Positions 1-12,855 of a stretch of DNA of 64,000 nucleotides are shown here, piece by piece. Each line of letters begins with the position of its first letter. The first letter of the stretch is position 1. Both the position numbers and the translations under genes were made by a program. Below the pieces are notes generated by a model, which saw only the letters and a program-made list of their open reading frames with translations, ran no database searches and was not told the origin of the DNA. The stretch comes from Rapana venosa (Eukaryota; Mollusca; Gastropoda; Neogastropoda; Muricidae), in assembly GCA_028751875.1 (NCBI GenBank), contig CM054135.1:8474611-8538610 (forward strand), in the 5' to 3' direction.

Positions 1-165
1 TTTTTTTTTTTCTTTAAAAAGGGGGGAAAAAAATTTCTTTTTTCCGTTTTTTTTTCCCCCCAAATTTTTTTTTTTTTTTTAAAAACCTTTCCTGTGAAAC
101 TGAGGGTAGAAATAACCACTAGGGATGGAATGAAAATTGCCAGGGCTTTCCGCCATTTTTTCGCG
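1..165. other. Homopolymer-degraded sequence at window start
   Basis: The first ~80 bases are runs of T, A, G and C of five or more. The same texture is seen at the contig edge after the second N gap (51700-52160). It looks like poor consensus. Nothing can be annotated here. Confidence 0.7.
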
Positions 166-359
166 ACTTAAAGGATGAAGCGAAAAAAACCCACTGAGTT
201 TGGTTGGTTGTCTATTTGCTGTGAGTGTAACTGTGTCAGTCTGTATATCTCCGTTTTTCTCTGTCCCATTTCTCTGTATCTATGTCAGCGTGTTTTCTTT
301 CTCTGTAGCCTTGCTTGGTTTCGGTTGACTGACCGTGTTGTCTCTATGTTGCCTCCCTG

Positions 360-760
360 CTCTTCGTCTGTCTGTCTGTCTCTGTCCGACGTTGTTGTGG
401 TGGAGTAACGTACATGTGTTTGCATATTTCTATCTGGTTGGTATGTGTATGTTGTGTGCTTGCATGGGGTGCGTGCGTGCGTGGTGTGTGTGTGTTGTTG
501 TATGTCGTTTGTGTGTATGTGTGTGAGGGCGTGGGCATTGTGTGTGTGAGAGAAGAGGGCGCGCGCGCGCGTGTTATTGTGTTTTTTGTGTTTTGGTGTG
601 TGTGTGTGCTAGCGTTCAAGTGTGTGTTATTTTGCTTATTTGAGAGTTTGCTTTTAGGGGGAGGGGGTGCTAGGGGGGATTTTGTTTTTGGTTTACTTGG
701 TTTTGGGTTATTCATTTGTTTGTTTAATGTTGTGTATTTCATTGTTCTTTAAGATTTATC
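360..760. repeat. TG/TCTG-rich low-complexity region
   Basis: Imperfect (TCTG)n followed by (TG)n, (GC)n at 560-570 and T-rich sequence. The open frames here on both strands are translated repeats. Confidence 0.85.
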
Positions 761-839
761 AAAAATTTTGATGGTATTTGAATGATTCTTTTCATTGTTC
801 CCAATTAACTTGTTTATCACTTTATTGATTTTGTTTGTT

Positions 840-945
840 TCTTTCTTTTCCACATGAAGCTGTGTAAAAGAGGGCCTTGGCTTTATCCATTTACCCGTAA
901 TAAAAGTTCGAGTTCGAGTTCGAAATATTCGAGTTTCGAGTTCTT
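840..945 (+). repeat. Dispersed repeat 3' end with TTCGAG tail
   Basis: A segment reading 'gcttatccatttaccc..aataaaagttcgagttcgag' recurs in shortened form at about 11070-11130, where it also ends in GTTCGAGTTC, and in weaker pieces near 1700-1740. A short body followed by a tandem hexamer tail is typical of the 3' end of a non-LTR element or SINE. The family is not identified. Confidence 0.55.
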
Positions 946-959
946 GTGTGTCTATTGAT

Positions 960-1150
960 CTATCTGTGTGACTGTCTCTAACATTTGTCTGTCTGTCTTC
1001 TGCCTGCCTGCCTATCTGTCAGTCTGTCAGTCAGTCTGTCTGTCTGTTTTTCTGTTGTTGCTTCTCTTGTTTCTCTCTCTCTCCTCCTTTTTTCTCTCCC
1101 CTCTTTCCCCTCCTCCTCCCCTCCTTCCCCCTCCCCCTCCTTCTTCTTAA
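960..1150. repeat. TCTG and CTC simple repeats
   Basis: Imperfect (TCTG)n passing into (TC)n and CCT runs. From 1150 to 1525 I see only A- and C-homopolymer-rich sequence with no recognisable feature. Confidence 0.85.
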
Positions 1151-1524
1151 GTTTTTAAAAAAAACATTCAAACAAAAACCAATCAATCTAACAAAAAAAA
1201 AAAAAAAACCATCCCAAAAATTTTCCATGGAATTACCCCCATGGTAATTTACCAAAAAACCTTTCTCTCCCTTTACCCCCCCACTCCCCCCCCAATCTCC
1301 TTTGGGACCCCTCACGCATTTCTCCATCCTTGTGTTTGGACTGAATGACTTTAACTGGGGAAAAAAAGGTGTCAGGGGGGAAAAATGAGGGTAACGCGGG
1401 GGTGGGGACATACAGTGATAGTCTCCCGTGAGCCTTTGTGAACATACATCAACTGTGAAGGGGGGGTTACAGGCGGAAAAGAAATCTCAACTTTTTTAAA
1501 AATCTTTATACCTAAAAGAAGGTG

Positions 1525-1627
1525 ATCTCTCTCTCTCTTTCTCTCTCTCTCTTTTATCTCTCTTTTTCTCTCCTCTCTCTCTCTCTCCTCTCTCTTCTCT
1601 CTCTCTCCCTCCTCTCTCTCCCTCTCT

Positions 1628-1660
<33 letters not shown>

Positions 1661-1870
1661 CTCGCTCTTGCTGGGCTCCCTCCCCCTATAACGGGGGCTA
1701 GATGAAAAAGCAATAAGCTTATTCCATTATCCCGAATAAAAGAAAAAAAACAAAAAATGTATTTTTAAAAAACTCTTCCCCTTTAATCTCTTCTCTCTTC
1801 TCTCTCTCTCTCTCTCTTCTCTCTCTCTTCTCTCTCTTCTCTCTCTCTTTCTCTCTCTCTCTCTCCTCGT
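1525..1870. repeat. (TC)n microsatellites
   Basis: Two (TC)n tracts (about 1527-1662 and 1793-1866) separated by a 'cttattccattat..aataaaaga' fragment that resembles the repeat at 840-945. Between 1870 and 2335 there is only T/C-rich low-complexity sequence. Confidence 0.85.
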
Positions 1871-2334
1871 GTCTCTTTTACCCACAGCTGTTTGTGTCCC
1901 GAGTCTGTGTCTCCATCGGGTTTTATCGTCTATCTGTTTTCCTGCCTGCTGCCTGCTGTCGGGGTTTTTTGCCGTCTGCCTTTCCCGTTTATTTTTTTCT
2001 CCCCCCCTCCCTCCCCCTCATATTCTCTTTAAAACCAAAGAAAAAACAATGACCAGGACCCCCGGAGTATTTATTTTGACGTTGTTTTATTAAAAAAAAA
2101 AAGCCCTTAGTTTTTTTTTCCCCCGCCTCTGAAGACCCTTCCCCTTGACCCCGACATGAGTATAAATCAATAAGCTTTGGAAAAAAAGAGTCAAACAAAA
2201 CAAGAACGTTTCCCGCAATAAATATTCCTGTGTCTCACTTTGGTTGAAGATACGTCAACGGTTGGGGCGGAAAGGAACGACGGAGGTTGTTGTTCTTGGG
2301 GGGAATGGCTTAAAAGAAGGTTTAGGTTTTGCTT

Positions 2335-2996
<662 letters not shown>

Positions 2997-3266
2997 GTAT
3001 CAATAAATGAAAACTATTTAAAGAAACAGAACGATAATATCAGGCAATGACCTTAATGAGTTAGAAAACGAACTAGGTCCATCTAGCCTTCATAGCTGCT
3101 TCCTTCCCAGCCTCCTGCTCGCTGAACATAAACTATGAATGACTGGAGAGAGGAAAGACAGGGGTTACAGGGTGGGGACAAGGGCAGAGATGTGGTGGCA
3201 GTAAATACTCTCCTGTGTGCCCCATTTAGGTGAAGATACGTCACACGGTTTAAGGGTTTTGGTTGT

Positions 3267-3322
3267 GTGGGGGGGGGGGGGGGGGGGGGGTTGGGGGGGG
3301 GGGGGGGCGGGGGGGGGGGAGG
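3267..3322. repeat. Poly-G tract
   Basis: About 50 G with a few interruptions (T, C, A). It could form a quadruplex, or it could be a sequencing artefact like the poly-G at 30475. Confidence 0.8.
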
Positions 3323-3384
3323 AATGGCAGGCTAGTGTGTCAGTCTGGCTTTGACTTAATGGTTGCTGAAAGATGGAAGTTGTA

Positions 3385-3467
3385 TAGATAGCTCTCTGTC
3401 TCTCTGTTTATATATGTCTGGCTGGCTGGCTGACTGTCTGGCTGGCGCGCTCTCCTCTCTCTCCCTC

Positions 3468-3504
<37 letters not shown>

Positions 3505-3665
3505 CCCCTCTCTCTTTTATCTATCTATCTCTATCTCCCTCTCTCTCTCCCTCTATCTCTCTCTCTCTATCTATCTATCTATCTTTATCTCCCTCTCTCT
3601 CTCTCCCTCCTCTCTCTCCTCTATCTCTCTCTATCTATCTATCTATCTATCCTCTCTCTCATGGC
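3385..3665. repeat. (TC)n / (TATC)n microsatellite
   Basis: Alternating TC and TATC arrays flanked on both sides by GGCT repeats. From 3680 to 4100 the sequence is non-repetitive but I recognise nothing in it; it may be the 5' end of the LINE that follows. Confidence 0.85.
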
Positions 3666-4114
3666 TGGCTGGCTGGCCAGATGTGTGTGAATTGCTCTGC
3701 TTATTTATGCAAAGTTTCCAGTGTTGTAGGCTGAAGTTCTTCACAAAATTTTGTGTACACCTTCATAACCCTCATGTGACTGCAAAGATATTAGTGTGGT
3801 ACTTCTAGGTTGAAGGTATGGACCGTAATTAACAACTAACTCATTTATATGAAATTATGAAGGGGCTTTTACCCTGAAGTGTGTTTACCAAATTTACAGA
3901 CACGAGCTACAGACCCGTGCCATCTGCACGTGCAGTGTGCGGCCACGTGAACTTTGTGCACTGATGAATAGCTTCCCTTGGTGTTTTGAACTGTGTGATA
4001 TAACAACCTGCTAATTCCCTCCCCTGGTCCCCGGTCTGGGTTGTGTTGTTTTGACTGATGACATTTAAAAATAAAAATGCTCCCTTCATTTTCTCCCTGT
4101 TATTTTAGGCAGTG

Positions 4115-6541
4115 ATGGATGGCTCTTCCACAGTAGAGCACAAGCTGCAGCCTACACTGGACTGCCTGCAAAAAACTTTTTCCTGCTCTGAAAAAGAAAT
4201 TATTTCGTGGAGAAATGGTCTTTTCTATCGTTATATGTCCATTGCTGAAAATTCAATTGCAGTAGAAAAGCATCACTATGTTTTATGAAGATAATGTCAT
4301 TTCTCTTCCCATGTGGATCCAGTCTCCCGTGCCTTCCCACCTTGCAAAGTCAGTGATAACGTATTTTCCTCAGAGACTCCAAACAGGTTACATTATCATT
4401 GTACTTCACACGTCAAAACACAGGAACTTTACTGTGCCAAGGAATTGACTGCAAAAGATGGGATAAAAAAGGAATGTGAATTTCTGAAAGACATTGTTAC
4501 TAATACTGTGTCAATGATGATGTGTGTGCTTTCAAAGATGCTTTGATTTCGTACCTTTTACATTTCTGACTGAACATGGTAACAATATTTATTAACTGCT
4601 CCTTTTGTGATGATGAAAGTGTTTCCTCTCCTTATCCCCCCTCCATTCTCTGTGCACCAATCAGTTGAATGATGAGGAAAGTATGTCAGATTACCTGGTT
4701 GACATTTTAATGTGTCTCCTGCATCTAGTCCTAATAAAATAAACACCAATAACATCAAGTGAGAATGAACATGTACACAATGAAGGTGTTCAAGTGTGTG
4801 CTCCAAATTGGAATGAAAGCCTACTCCCACAGCCAGTGTCAATACAGTTCCAAAGAAAACCTTGAAAGCAACCCCCAAAGCAGTGAAGCTGGCAAAACGC
4901 TACCGTAGACGAACACTGTGCCCTTCAGAGCACATGCACAAGACTTTGTCTGATAAGCTACAAAGTATTGAAACCATGCTTGATCTAATGCATACGAGTT
5001 ACTCTGAACACGAAATTGACCTGTGGTCTAGATTAGAGGACTTTAAGGTTTCTATCAAAAATGAACTCAAACTTCATGTTGACCATAAGACTGAAGCCTT
5101 TCATTCTCTTGTCAGTGATGTTAAGAACATTATTTCTGATACAGACACAAAACTGAAAAATCTACTGAAAGAAAATCAGTCACTGAAATCTTGTTTGGGC
5201 ACAGTTTCTTCTGAACTAAAGCAAATAAAGCAGAAATCATGCCCCAAGAAAACTGTGGCAATACAGTGTGACATAACCACTGACAAATGGCTGAAAAAAC
5301 CTCTAACTGAAACAGACCAAGGGGTGCATAACACTACTGACTGTCCTTTGACACCTACACTTCCATACAACAAAGTAGGGGAAGAGGTATCAGACCGTTT
5401 GTATTCCTCACAGGCCGTAGGTGGTAAAGACTGTACAAAAGTGACTTATGAGACCGATGACCAGACCACTGAACAACCTGACTTACCAACTGACAATCGT
5501 TTCCACATTCTTTCCAGTCTTAATGAGGAACAAATATCCTTGACAAGTAATACAAATACTGTATCTCCCAGAAAAGAAAAGACTGCACTGTCTAAAGCAT
5601 CTGCTCCTCTGCAAGAATGTACACAGCAGATGAATGGCCCAAAACAAGCACATGGACAAACACTAAGTCAATTGACTATTCCCTCTGACTGTTCATCTGT
5701 ACAAATTTGGTGACTCTATCATTAGATACATAGACCCTAAAGACTCGAAACCCCAAGAGAACTTGTTATTCAAAAATATGATATACCTGGCTTGACTTTA
5801 TCAAATACCGCAAAACTGGCTAACGCACCCTATCAAAACATGAACAGGCAAAGACTGTCATTGTGCATGTAGGGCTTAATGACTGTCCAGGTGGACCTAT
5901 CTCAACTGATGACTGGAAAAAGCTCATTACATTGTGCAAACAGTGCTTTCCATCAGCCTCTATTGCTGTCAGCTCCATCCTTCCTGCTCGTGGAAGGCAC
6001 CAGCTGAATAACTCCATAGCCCCTTCCAATAGAAATCTGAAGACTGCCTGCACTCAAATGCAGGTAGACTTAATTGACAATCACAACGTGTTTTGTAACA
6101 GACAATGGTGCTCCACGACAGGCCTTGTACAAGGACGCGGTGCACCCTAGCTTTAGGGGAACAGCCCGCTTGGCTGTTAATTTCAAAAGATTCCTTCCAC
6201 AGACTGTACCGTTTTACTCTGTTGACCAATCTGATTCTGCTAACCCATCCATAAATCAGCCATACATCCACCACAGTTATCCTGACTTAAAGATTAACAT
6301 AAAAGATCGAGAAAGAACCCATCCTCCCGTCTTTAGAGCAGAACCAAGAGTTTTTGGTGGTTCCAGGAAACTGCATGCACCTCATGTGGTGTCATCATCT
6401 GACTTTCCCCCATTACCCACACGCACCAATAGGGTCCAGGGCGAAAGAAATCGTCCACATCAAAACTGCGTGTACGAATCAAGACCCACAGAGGCTCTTG
6501 AAGATGTCTCAAGGGATGCGCCATCCCTTGAAGAAATCTGA
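4115..6541 (+). pseudogene. LINE ORF1 with SGNH-esterase-like domain, frameshifted
   Basis: The frame shifts at least three times. A possible zinc-finger remnant (LHYHCT..LYCAK near 4390-4440) resembles the end of a PHD finger. The longest intact piece, 4862-5713, is 283 residues, Lys/Glu-rich in its first half (coiled-coil-like) and Ser/Thr-rich later. An SGNH hydrolase follows in three other frames: GDSI at 5709-5720 (nucleophile Ser), HVGLND at about 5866-5883 (block with Asn), SSILPARG at about 5971, and DAVHPS at about 6136-6153 (Asp..His). Esterase-type ORF1 proteins are known from CR1/L2-type LINEs. All catalytic blocks remain visible in order, but they cannot be translated as one protein here. 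Confidence 0.75.
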
Positions 6542-6841
6542 CAATCCCAGTTTTAGTGGACACTCTAGACTCCATTTCCCATTCCCACACAGCTACCCCC
6601 TCCTCAGTTTCCTTTCTATGGTAGTATGGTCCCAGAGGGGTTTCATTCCAGAGTCCCAGCTTTCTAACCCTATCCCCCTTATGCTTTTCAAGGGTTTAAC
6701 CTTCACCAGAGGCAAACCAGCTTCCCTTCAAGCTTTGCTGGTTCGGGGTTTCATCCTCTACCTCAGGGCTGTGGCTCTGACTCACGGAACTGGCTTCCGT
6801 CCAGTACTACTGGTCATTGGATGCCACCGATGATGAACATG

Positions 6842-7500
6842 GCTCCACAAATGGGGTCTCAACCTGACCAGCGAGTAGCCTGTATGGTGAAGTGCAAAAT
6901 TCAAGGGTTATTAGTAATATTGTGGTGAATTATGTTTGTTGCCTATCTTATGTCAGTGAATTGTTTGATACTAAGATTTTATTTTCCTAAACTTGTAAAC
7001 CATTTTTTAAAAATAAAACTATGTCAGCAATATGACCTTCCCAGATTGGGGACGCTGTTATATGTTCCAGGAAGTGACAGTTATTTGTGATTGCAGTGAA
7101 GGCTTGTGGTTTGTGAAAACCTTCCTTCCTAAATCTGTGCTCAAATTGATGAGTACTTGATTGGTACTATTTCATAATTTTTCTCTCAATTTAAATTTGC
7201 ATATTGCATCTATTTGTGTTTTGCAGTTGCATTTGTCAATTTCAGCTTTTCCTATAATGTAAGTGTTGAGTGAGCTGATTGCTGTTTGGTGTGCATGTCT
7301 GTGTAAAGAATATAGTATTTCCTAAATTGCTTTTGGTGAAATACCAAAAGTCGAACATCTATTTTCTTTGTGTTATTGTTCACACTGAGGTGAACTGTGT
7401 TTGTCAGTTTATCATTGTTTTGAATTGCTTGATTTATTCCCTTTTTTATCATTCAACAGTTGTTTTCAATTATTTGATTTAATCTAAGAGAACCTGGCAA
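6842..7500 (+). other. Inter-ORF region of the LINE
   Basis: AT-rich, no open frame of interest. It lies between the broken ORF1 and the endonuclease start of ORF2, as expected for a two-ORF LINE. Confidence 0.6.
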
Positions 7501-7501
7501 C

Positions 7502-10284
7502 ATGGCAAATAATTTCATAAATCAAAAATGGTTAACAAAAATGGGATTCAAAGTGGGTTATTTGAACATCTGTCACTTATTAAACAAAGTATCCGACATA
7601 GGTCCTATTCTGTCAAATTCAAATGACTGTTTTCATGCTTTTTGTTTTGCTGAATCGCGCTTATCAGATGTAGTTTCAGATAATATCGTATCAAACCCTG
7701 TTTATACTACCATCAGAAGAGATGCCAAAAGCAAATTAGAAACTGGATTAATAGCATATGTACATAAATCAGTTAATTTCAAGGAAATTGATAAATTTGA
7801 GAAACATGGCATTGAAAGTATCTGGCTTGAAATTTACTTGAAAGGAAATAAAAACCATTTTTAATAGGCTTTATATATAGAAATCCGGATCAACGTACCA
7901 GTTGGTTTGATCGCTTTGAAGCCATGATGGACAATGTATCAAACCATTCAACAGAGATAATTTTGTTAGGAGATTTCAACATTGATTTATTTAAACCTCA
8001 TGATAAGTGGAGGAGTGTGTTTGAATTATATCATTTGTCACAGCTGATTCAAACCCCAACACGAAAAACACTTCACTCTGAAACATTAATTGACCATGTC
8101 TATGTCTCCAATATGGACCATATAATAGAAACATCTGTTCCAACATTTGGCCTAAGCGATCATTATCCAATATGTCTAACGTGGTCTAAAAAAGGTACAA
8201 GGATACCTAGATGCAATCACAAGAATGTTTCTCTGCGAAACTATAAGTTGTTTGATGCTGAAGGATTTCTTTCTGATCTATGTAACGCTAACTTTTTAAA
8301 TGTTTATCAGTATACCGATCCAGATGAAGCACTTACTGCCTGGTATCAAACTTTTCTTCCTATATTTGACAAACACACACCACTTAGAATTAAACGAGTT
8401 AAATTTAAAGATATACCACCATGGCTTACTGCCGAAATTAATGCTGCCATTGCAGTACGTGACAAATTGCTAAGAACAACAGGAAAAGATGCAGACTTTA
8501 AAAAGCAAAGAAATAAAATAACAGCTATGAAAAGAACTGCTCGTAAGAAATATTTTAGTGATCTGATCTCATCAAAAAAAGACACAAAATCTGTATGGAA
8601 AGCTATCAATCAGCTAGCTCATAAAACATCTACATCTACTCCTCTTTCTGTTAACTGTCTGTCTGCTGAAGATATAAACAAGCATTTTGCTACAGTAGGC
8701 GAAAAGGTATTCTAGCTAACAATACAAAATTTAATGATCTGTCTGCACTTAAACACTTTTGTGGATCCAGAAATGTACAATCTAAATTCAAGTTTAATTT
8801 TATCACTGTTCATGAAGTATACAAAGAATTGTGTTCCATAAAACACTCAAATGCAAGGGGCTTGGACAATCTAGACAGTAAAATATTGAAGGTTTCAGCA
8901 CCCATAATATCTGAGCATATCACATACATTTATAATCTTTCAATTGAAAAATTCAATTTTCCTCAAGCTTTTAGAGATGCCAAAGTTTTGCCCCTTTTCA
9001 AATCTGGTGACCCAAAAGATCCCTCAAACTATAGACCAATATCAATCCTGTCTTCATTGTCTAAGCCTCTTGAAAAGCATCTTAAGAATAACCTTCAGCT
9101 GTTTTTACCAAATCACAATCTGTTTCATCCTAGGCAAAGCGGATTTATGAAAAACCATTCTTGTCACACTCTGCTTACTAACCTAATAGAACAATGGCAT
9201 GAAAAAATTAACAATGATTTTTTGTCTGGGGTAGTATTTGTTGATTTTGCTAAGGCTTTTGACACCATTGACCATGATCTTCTAATAAGGAAACTTGTTT
9301 TGTATGGCTTATGTTCAGATTCAGTTAGACTTATATCTCATTTCTTAAAAATAGACGGCAGACAGTTCTTCAAGACTGTGCAAATCTCCTTCATGCCAAT
9401 TAACATATGGTGTCCCCAGGGGAACAGTTCTTGGGCCAATTTTGTTTTCTATCTATATTAATGATCTTCCATTGAATATTTCATCTTCTTTTGAACTATT
9501 TGCAGATGATACGACTATTCATACTAAGGATAAAAAAAACAAATGTTTATATGTAATATTCTACAGAAAGATATAGATAAACTAACTTCTTGGGCTGATC
9601 TGAACCACATGGCTCTTCATCCTAAAAAATCTAGTTCATGATAGTCACAACGAGACAAAAAGACAAAATATGAAGTCTATGTCAAGAAGTCTGAAAATTC
9701 ATGATCAGATAGTAGAAGAGGTTAATAATCATAAATTACTTGGCCTTAATGTAGACAATAATCTTTCCTGGTCGAGCCATATTTCAATATTGTCAAAGAA
9801 ATTATCCCAAAAGATATTTCAGCTCAATAGAATAAAGCATTTCCTTGATGAGCACACTCGAAAGTTGTTCTTTTATGGATACATACAACCAGATATTGAT
9901 TATGCTTCAACATGTTGGGACCTGGCGAGTAAAAACTGCTTAAAACGACTTGAGAGTATTTACAGACGCTCCATGAAATTAATACTCCTTAAATCATCTT
10001 TGCAAATGAAGATTTACAAAAAAATCAGTATTTTACCATTAAATCAGAAATGCCATTTCAATAAAGTCGTATTCATGTACAAGATTATGAATAATCTTAC
10101 GCCATCCTATCTGTATGATAAATTTGTTATCAGAGTTATTCGAGGTAAAAGTATTCTATTTATTCCCTGCCCCAGGATAGACTTATTCATGTCATCCTTG
10201 GTTTATTCAGGTAGTAAGCTATGTAACAATATCCCTGATTATCTTAAACAGAAGCCTAGTTTGTCTTCATTTAAGAAAGGATAG
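7502..10284 (+). pseudogene. LINE ORF2: AP endonuclease and reverse transcriptase, frameshifted
   Basis: The start at 7502 gives MANNF, followed shortly by KVGYLNICHL, the start of an AP-like endonuclease. A one-base loss in a T run near 7860 breaks the frame. The endonuclease continues at 7924-8715 with LLGDFNID, LIDHVYVS and SDHYPI. The reverse transcriptase (8829-9461) has SNYRPISILSSLSKPLEK and VVFVDFAKAFDTIDHDLL. After another shift come GVPRGTVLGPILFSIYINDL (usual family motif GVPQG) and FADDTT, the catalytic YxDD-type motif, near 9505. The C-terminal part (9670-10284) has HKLLGLNVD and YGYIQPDIDYAS, typical of CR1/L2 elements. At least four frame breaks are present. Confidence 0.9.
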
Positions 10285-10439
10285 CACAGACATCTTTTTG
10301 AAATGTTATGATTGGAATTTCATTTTTGTGTTCGAAATCCTTATCTCTAGTAGTCATTAGCACACAATTCATGTTTAATTATCTGTAGTAGTCATTAGCA
10401 CACAATTCATGTTTAATGCGATTTCATTCTTCACGTCTC

Positions 10440-11060
10440 TTGCTGTTGTTGTTTTGTTTTGTTTTTTGTCCTTTCCCTGTTGATCTATTTCTGTCCTCAC
10501 ACTGTCCATAACTCTGTAAGCCACTCCCCCCCCCCCCCCTCCCCTCACTCTCTATATCCTTTGCTGTTTTGCCGCTGTCTGTATGTCCGTCTGCCTGTCT
10601 GTCTCTTTGTCTCTTTCTGTCTCTCTCTGTAATGTGGTTTCTGAGTCGGGGTGGTTGTGGTGTGTGGTGGTGGTTTTTTTTTATTTTAAATTTTCTTTTT
10701 TATACTTGTTTGTCTGTGTTTGTTTGTTTGCTTTTCTTTCCTTCTCCATTGTCTCCCTTGTATGACATTCATCGTCATTGTATCTAGTTCTCATTTATAG
10801 TGTTTGATATAATAATCAATTTGAATTTCATTTTGGTGTCTTTAAAACTGTTGATATGATTGTTTGCGGGTTTGTTTGGGGATGGGGGGTGGGGTGGGAT
10901 TGTTGTTGGGTTTTTGTTTGTTTGGGTTTTTGTTTTGTTTTTTGGTGGTTTTTGAATGTTGTTGGTGGTGGTTTTGGTGGTGGGTTTTTTTTTGTTTGTT
11001 GTGTGTGTGTGTGTGTGTTTTTTTGTTTGTTTGTTTTTTTTTGGGGGGTTTTTTTTTTGA
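10440..11060. repeat. T/G- and TCTG-rich low complexity
   Basis: C run at 10526-10539, TCTG at 10573-10630, then T/G sequence with a (TG)n. No gene is seen. Confidence 0.8.
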
Positions 11061-11124
11061 GAGCATGGTGTAAAAAAAGCCCTGAGCTTATCCATTTACT
11101 CTCAATAAAAAAGTTCGGAGTTCG

Positions 11125-11570
11125 AGTTCCCCCTCTCTCTCTATCTATCTATCTCTATCTCCTCTCTCTTTCTCCCTCTCTCTCTCTCTCTATCTATCTA
11201 TCTCTATCTCTCTCTCTCTCTCCCTCTCTCTCTCTATCATCTCTATCTCCCTCTCTCTCTCTCCTTCTCTCTCTATCTATCTCTCTCTCCCTCTCTCTTC
11301 CCCTCTCTCTCTCTATCTATCTATCTCTATCTCCCTCTCTCTCTCCCTCTCTCTCTCTCTATTTATCTCTATCTCCCTCTCTCTTTCTCCATCTCTCTCT
11401 CTCTATCTGTCTATCTCTCTCTCTCTTCCCTTCTCTCTCTCCTCTCTATCTCCCTTCCTTTCTCCATCTCTCTCTCTCTCTATCTCTCTCTCTCTCGTCC
11501 CCTCTCTCCTCTCTCTCTCTCTCTCTCTCCTCATCCTCTCTCTCTCTCTCCCTGCCTGCCTGCCTGCCTC
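11125..11570. repeat. (TC)n / (TATC)n microsatellite
   Basis: About 445 bp of TC with TATC interruptions ending in (CTGC)n. The 257-residue frame running through it is translated repeat. From 11570 to 11770 nothing is recognised. Confidence 0.9.
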
Positions 11571-11779
11571 TTAAAACAACACAAAACAACCCAAACCATG
11601 AAGCAAATAATTTGACAGCCAACTTCTGATTGTGAATTCATGAACGACCGTCAGGAAGGTGCCTCAGTTCTCAGCCCGCTGTGCGTTTAACAGATCAGTC
11701 TCCTTTCCCCTGATAACGAAGTGTACTCCACTGGAGTTAGGACACAAGGTGGTATAGAGTAAAACAGGGAATGAGGATG

Positions 11780-11802
11780 TAATAATAATAATAATAGTAA
11801 TA

Positions 11803-11839
<37 letters not shown>

Positions 11840-11882
11840 TGTATGGAATTTATATAGCGCTGAATCTTGTAAAGCAACAAAT
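11780..11882. repeat. (AAT)n plus dispersed repeat fragment
   Basis: (AAT/GAT)n followed by 'tatggaatttatatagcgct'. The reverse complement of this junction (tatagcgct..aaattccatat + ATT repeat) appears at 19752-19795, so it is an interspersed element that ends at a trinucleotide array. Family unknown. Confidence 0.6.
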
Positions 11883-11899
11883 CAAAGCGCCCAGATGAC

Positions 11900-12237
11900 T
11901 TTTTTTAATCGAGGATAATGGAATAAGCACTTATGTGCTTTTTTGTTACATCCAGTCCCCGTGTGTATGCAGTTTTGTAAATTGTGTCATCCGTTCCAAC
12001 CAGCACACAATGGTCTACTCTTACGAAAGCAGAACAGGATTTAATTTGTGCGCAAGATGTTTTTCCTCCGTTCGCGCACGGGACCTCGGTTTATAGTCTC
12101 ATCCGAAGGACTTTTGGGGAGAGTGGAGTCTGCACTGACGTTAACTCCAGGGGAAAGTATCCCCTTGAACGGGAATCGAACCCGGGTCGTCAGATTGCGA
12201 GCGCAATGTTCTAACCACTAGGCTATCCCGTCCCCAC
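11900..12237 (-). mobile_element. SINE-A, full-length copy 1
   Basis: A ~340-bp tRNA-derived SINE, minus orientation (head at the right end). Reverse-complement reading starts GGGGACGGGATAGCCTAGTGG (A box TAGCCTAGTGG) and has a perfect Pol III B box GGTTCGATTCC about 45 bases later. A central domain (gatgagactataaaccgagg, with single-base changes between copies) follows, and a tail resembling 'gcttattccattatcctcg'. Near-identical full copies lie at 54868-55217, 59240-59582 and 61032-61368. Confidence 0.85.
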
Positions 12238-12284
12238 TATTCTCCTGTGTACCCTTTAGAAAAAAAAAAGTGCTTTTGTCTGTT

Positions 12285-12383
12285 GTCTCTGTGTCTGTCC
12301 TCTACCTGTCCCTTTATCTATGTTTGTCTCTGTGTCTCTGTCTCTGTCTCCCCTCTCTCTCTCTCCTCCTCTCCTCTCTCTCT

Positions 12384-12418
<35 letters not shown>

Positions 12419-12855
12419 GCTCTCTCACACACACACACACCACACAACCACACTCTCTTCAGTTCTCTCCATCTCTCTGTCTCTTTATCTGCCTGTATCT
12501 CTCCCTCTGACTGCCCGTGTTTCTGTCTGTCTCTCTGTTTCTCTGTTCCTGTCTCTCTGCCTCTTTGTCTGCCCTGTCACTCTCTCTCTCTCTCCTCTCT
12601 CTCTCCATTTCTCTGTCTCTTTGTCTGTCTCTCTGTCTGTTTATCTTTCTCCTCACTGTCTGTCTTTCTGTCTGTCTCTCTTTTTTCTCTCTGTTCTCTG
12701 TCTTCGTCTCTCTGTTTCTCTCTGTCTCTCCGTATATCTTTCTGTTCGTCTGTGTCTGTATCTGTCTATCTGTCTGTCTGTCAGTCGGTCGGTCGGTCCG
12801 TCTGTCAGTCGGTCGGTCGGTCTGTCTGTCTGTCTGTCTGTCTCTCCACATACTA
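12285..12855. repeat. TCTG / TC / GTCG microsatellites
   Basis: Compound simple repeats including a (GGTC)n stretch at about 12785-12825. Multiple 130-200 residue frames here are translated repeat. From 12880 to 13080 the sequence is G-rich with no recognised feature, and 13130-13250 is (TG)n/(TCTG)n. Confidence 0.9.

Larger units (their letters stand above)
4110..10430 (+). mobile_element. Degenerate jockey-superfamily (CR1/L2-like) LINE
   Basis: One plus-strand non-LTR retrotransposon is inferred from collinear parts: an ORF1 with PHD-like remnant, coiled-coil-rich and SGNH-esterase-like regions (4115-6541), a 660-bp inter-ORF stretch, and an ORF2 with endonuclease, reverse transcriptase and C-terminal region (7502-10284). 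The 3' end holds a ~40-bp direct repeat (10350-10424) containing 'gtagtcattagcacac' twice. Length ~6.3 kb is close to complete for this group. Both ORFs are broken by frameshifts, so the copy is dead or its sequence is error-ridden. Clade assignment (CR1, L2, Rex1, Daphne) is not possible by eye. The 5' border is uncertain. Confidence 0.85.

Noticed and set aside
6354..6833. 159-residue plus-strand frame
   Set aside because: An out-of-frame shadow of the end of LINE ORF1 and its downstream DNA.
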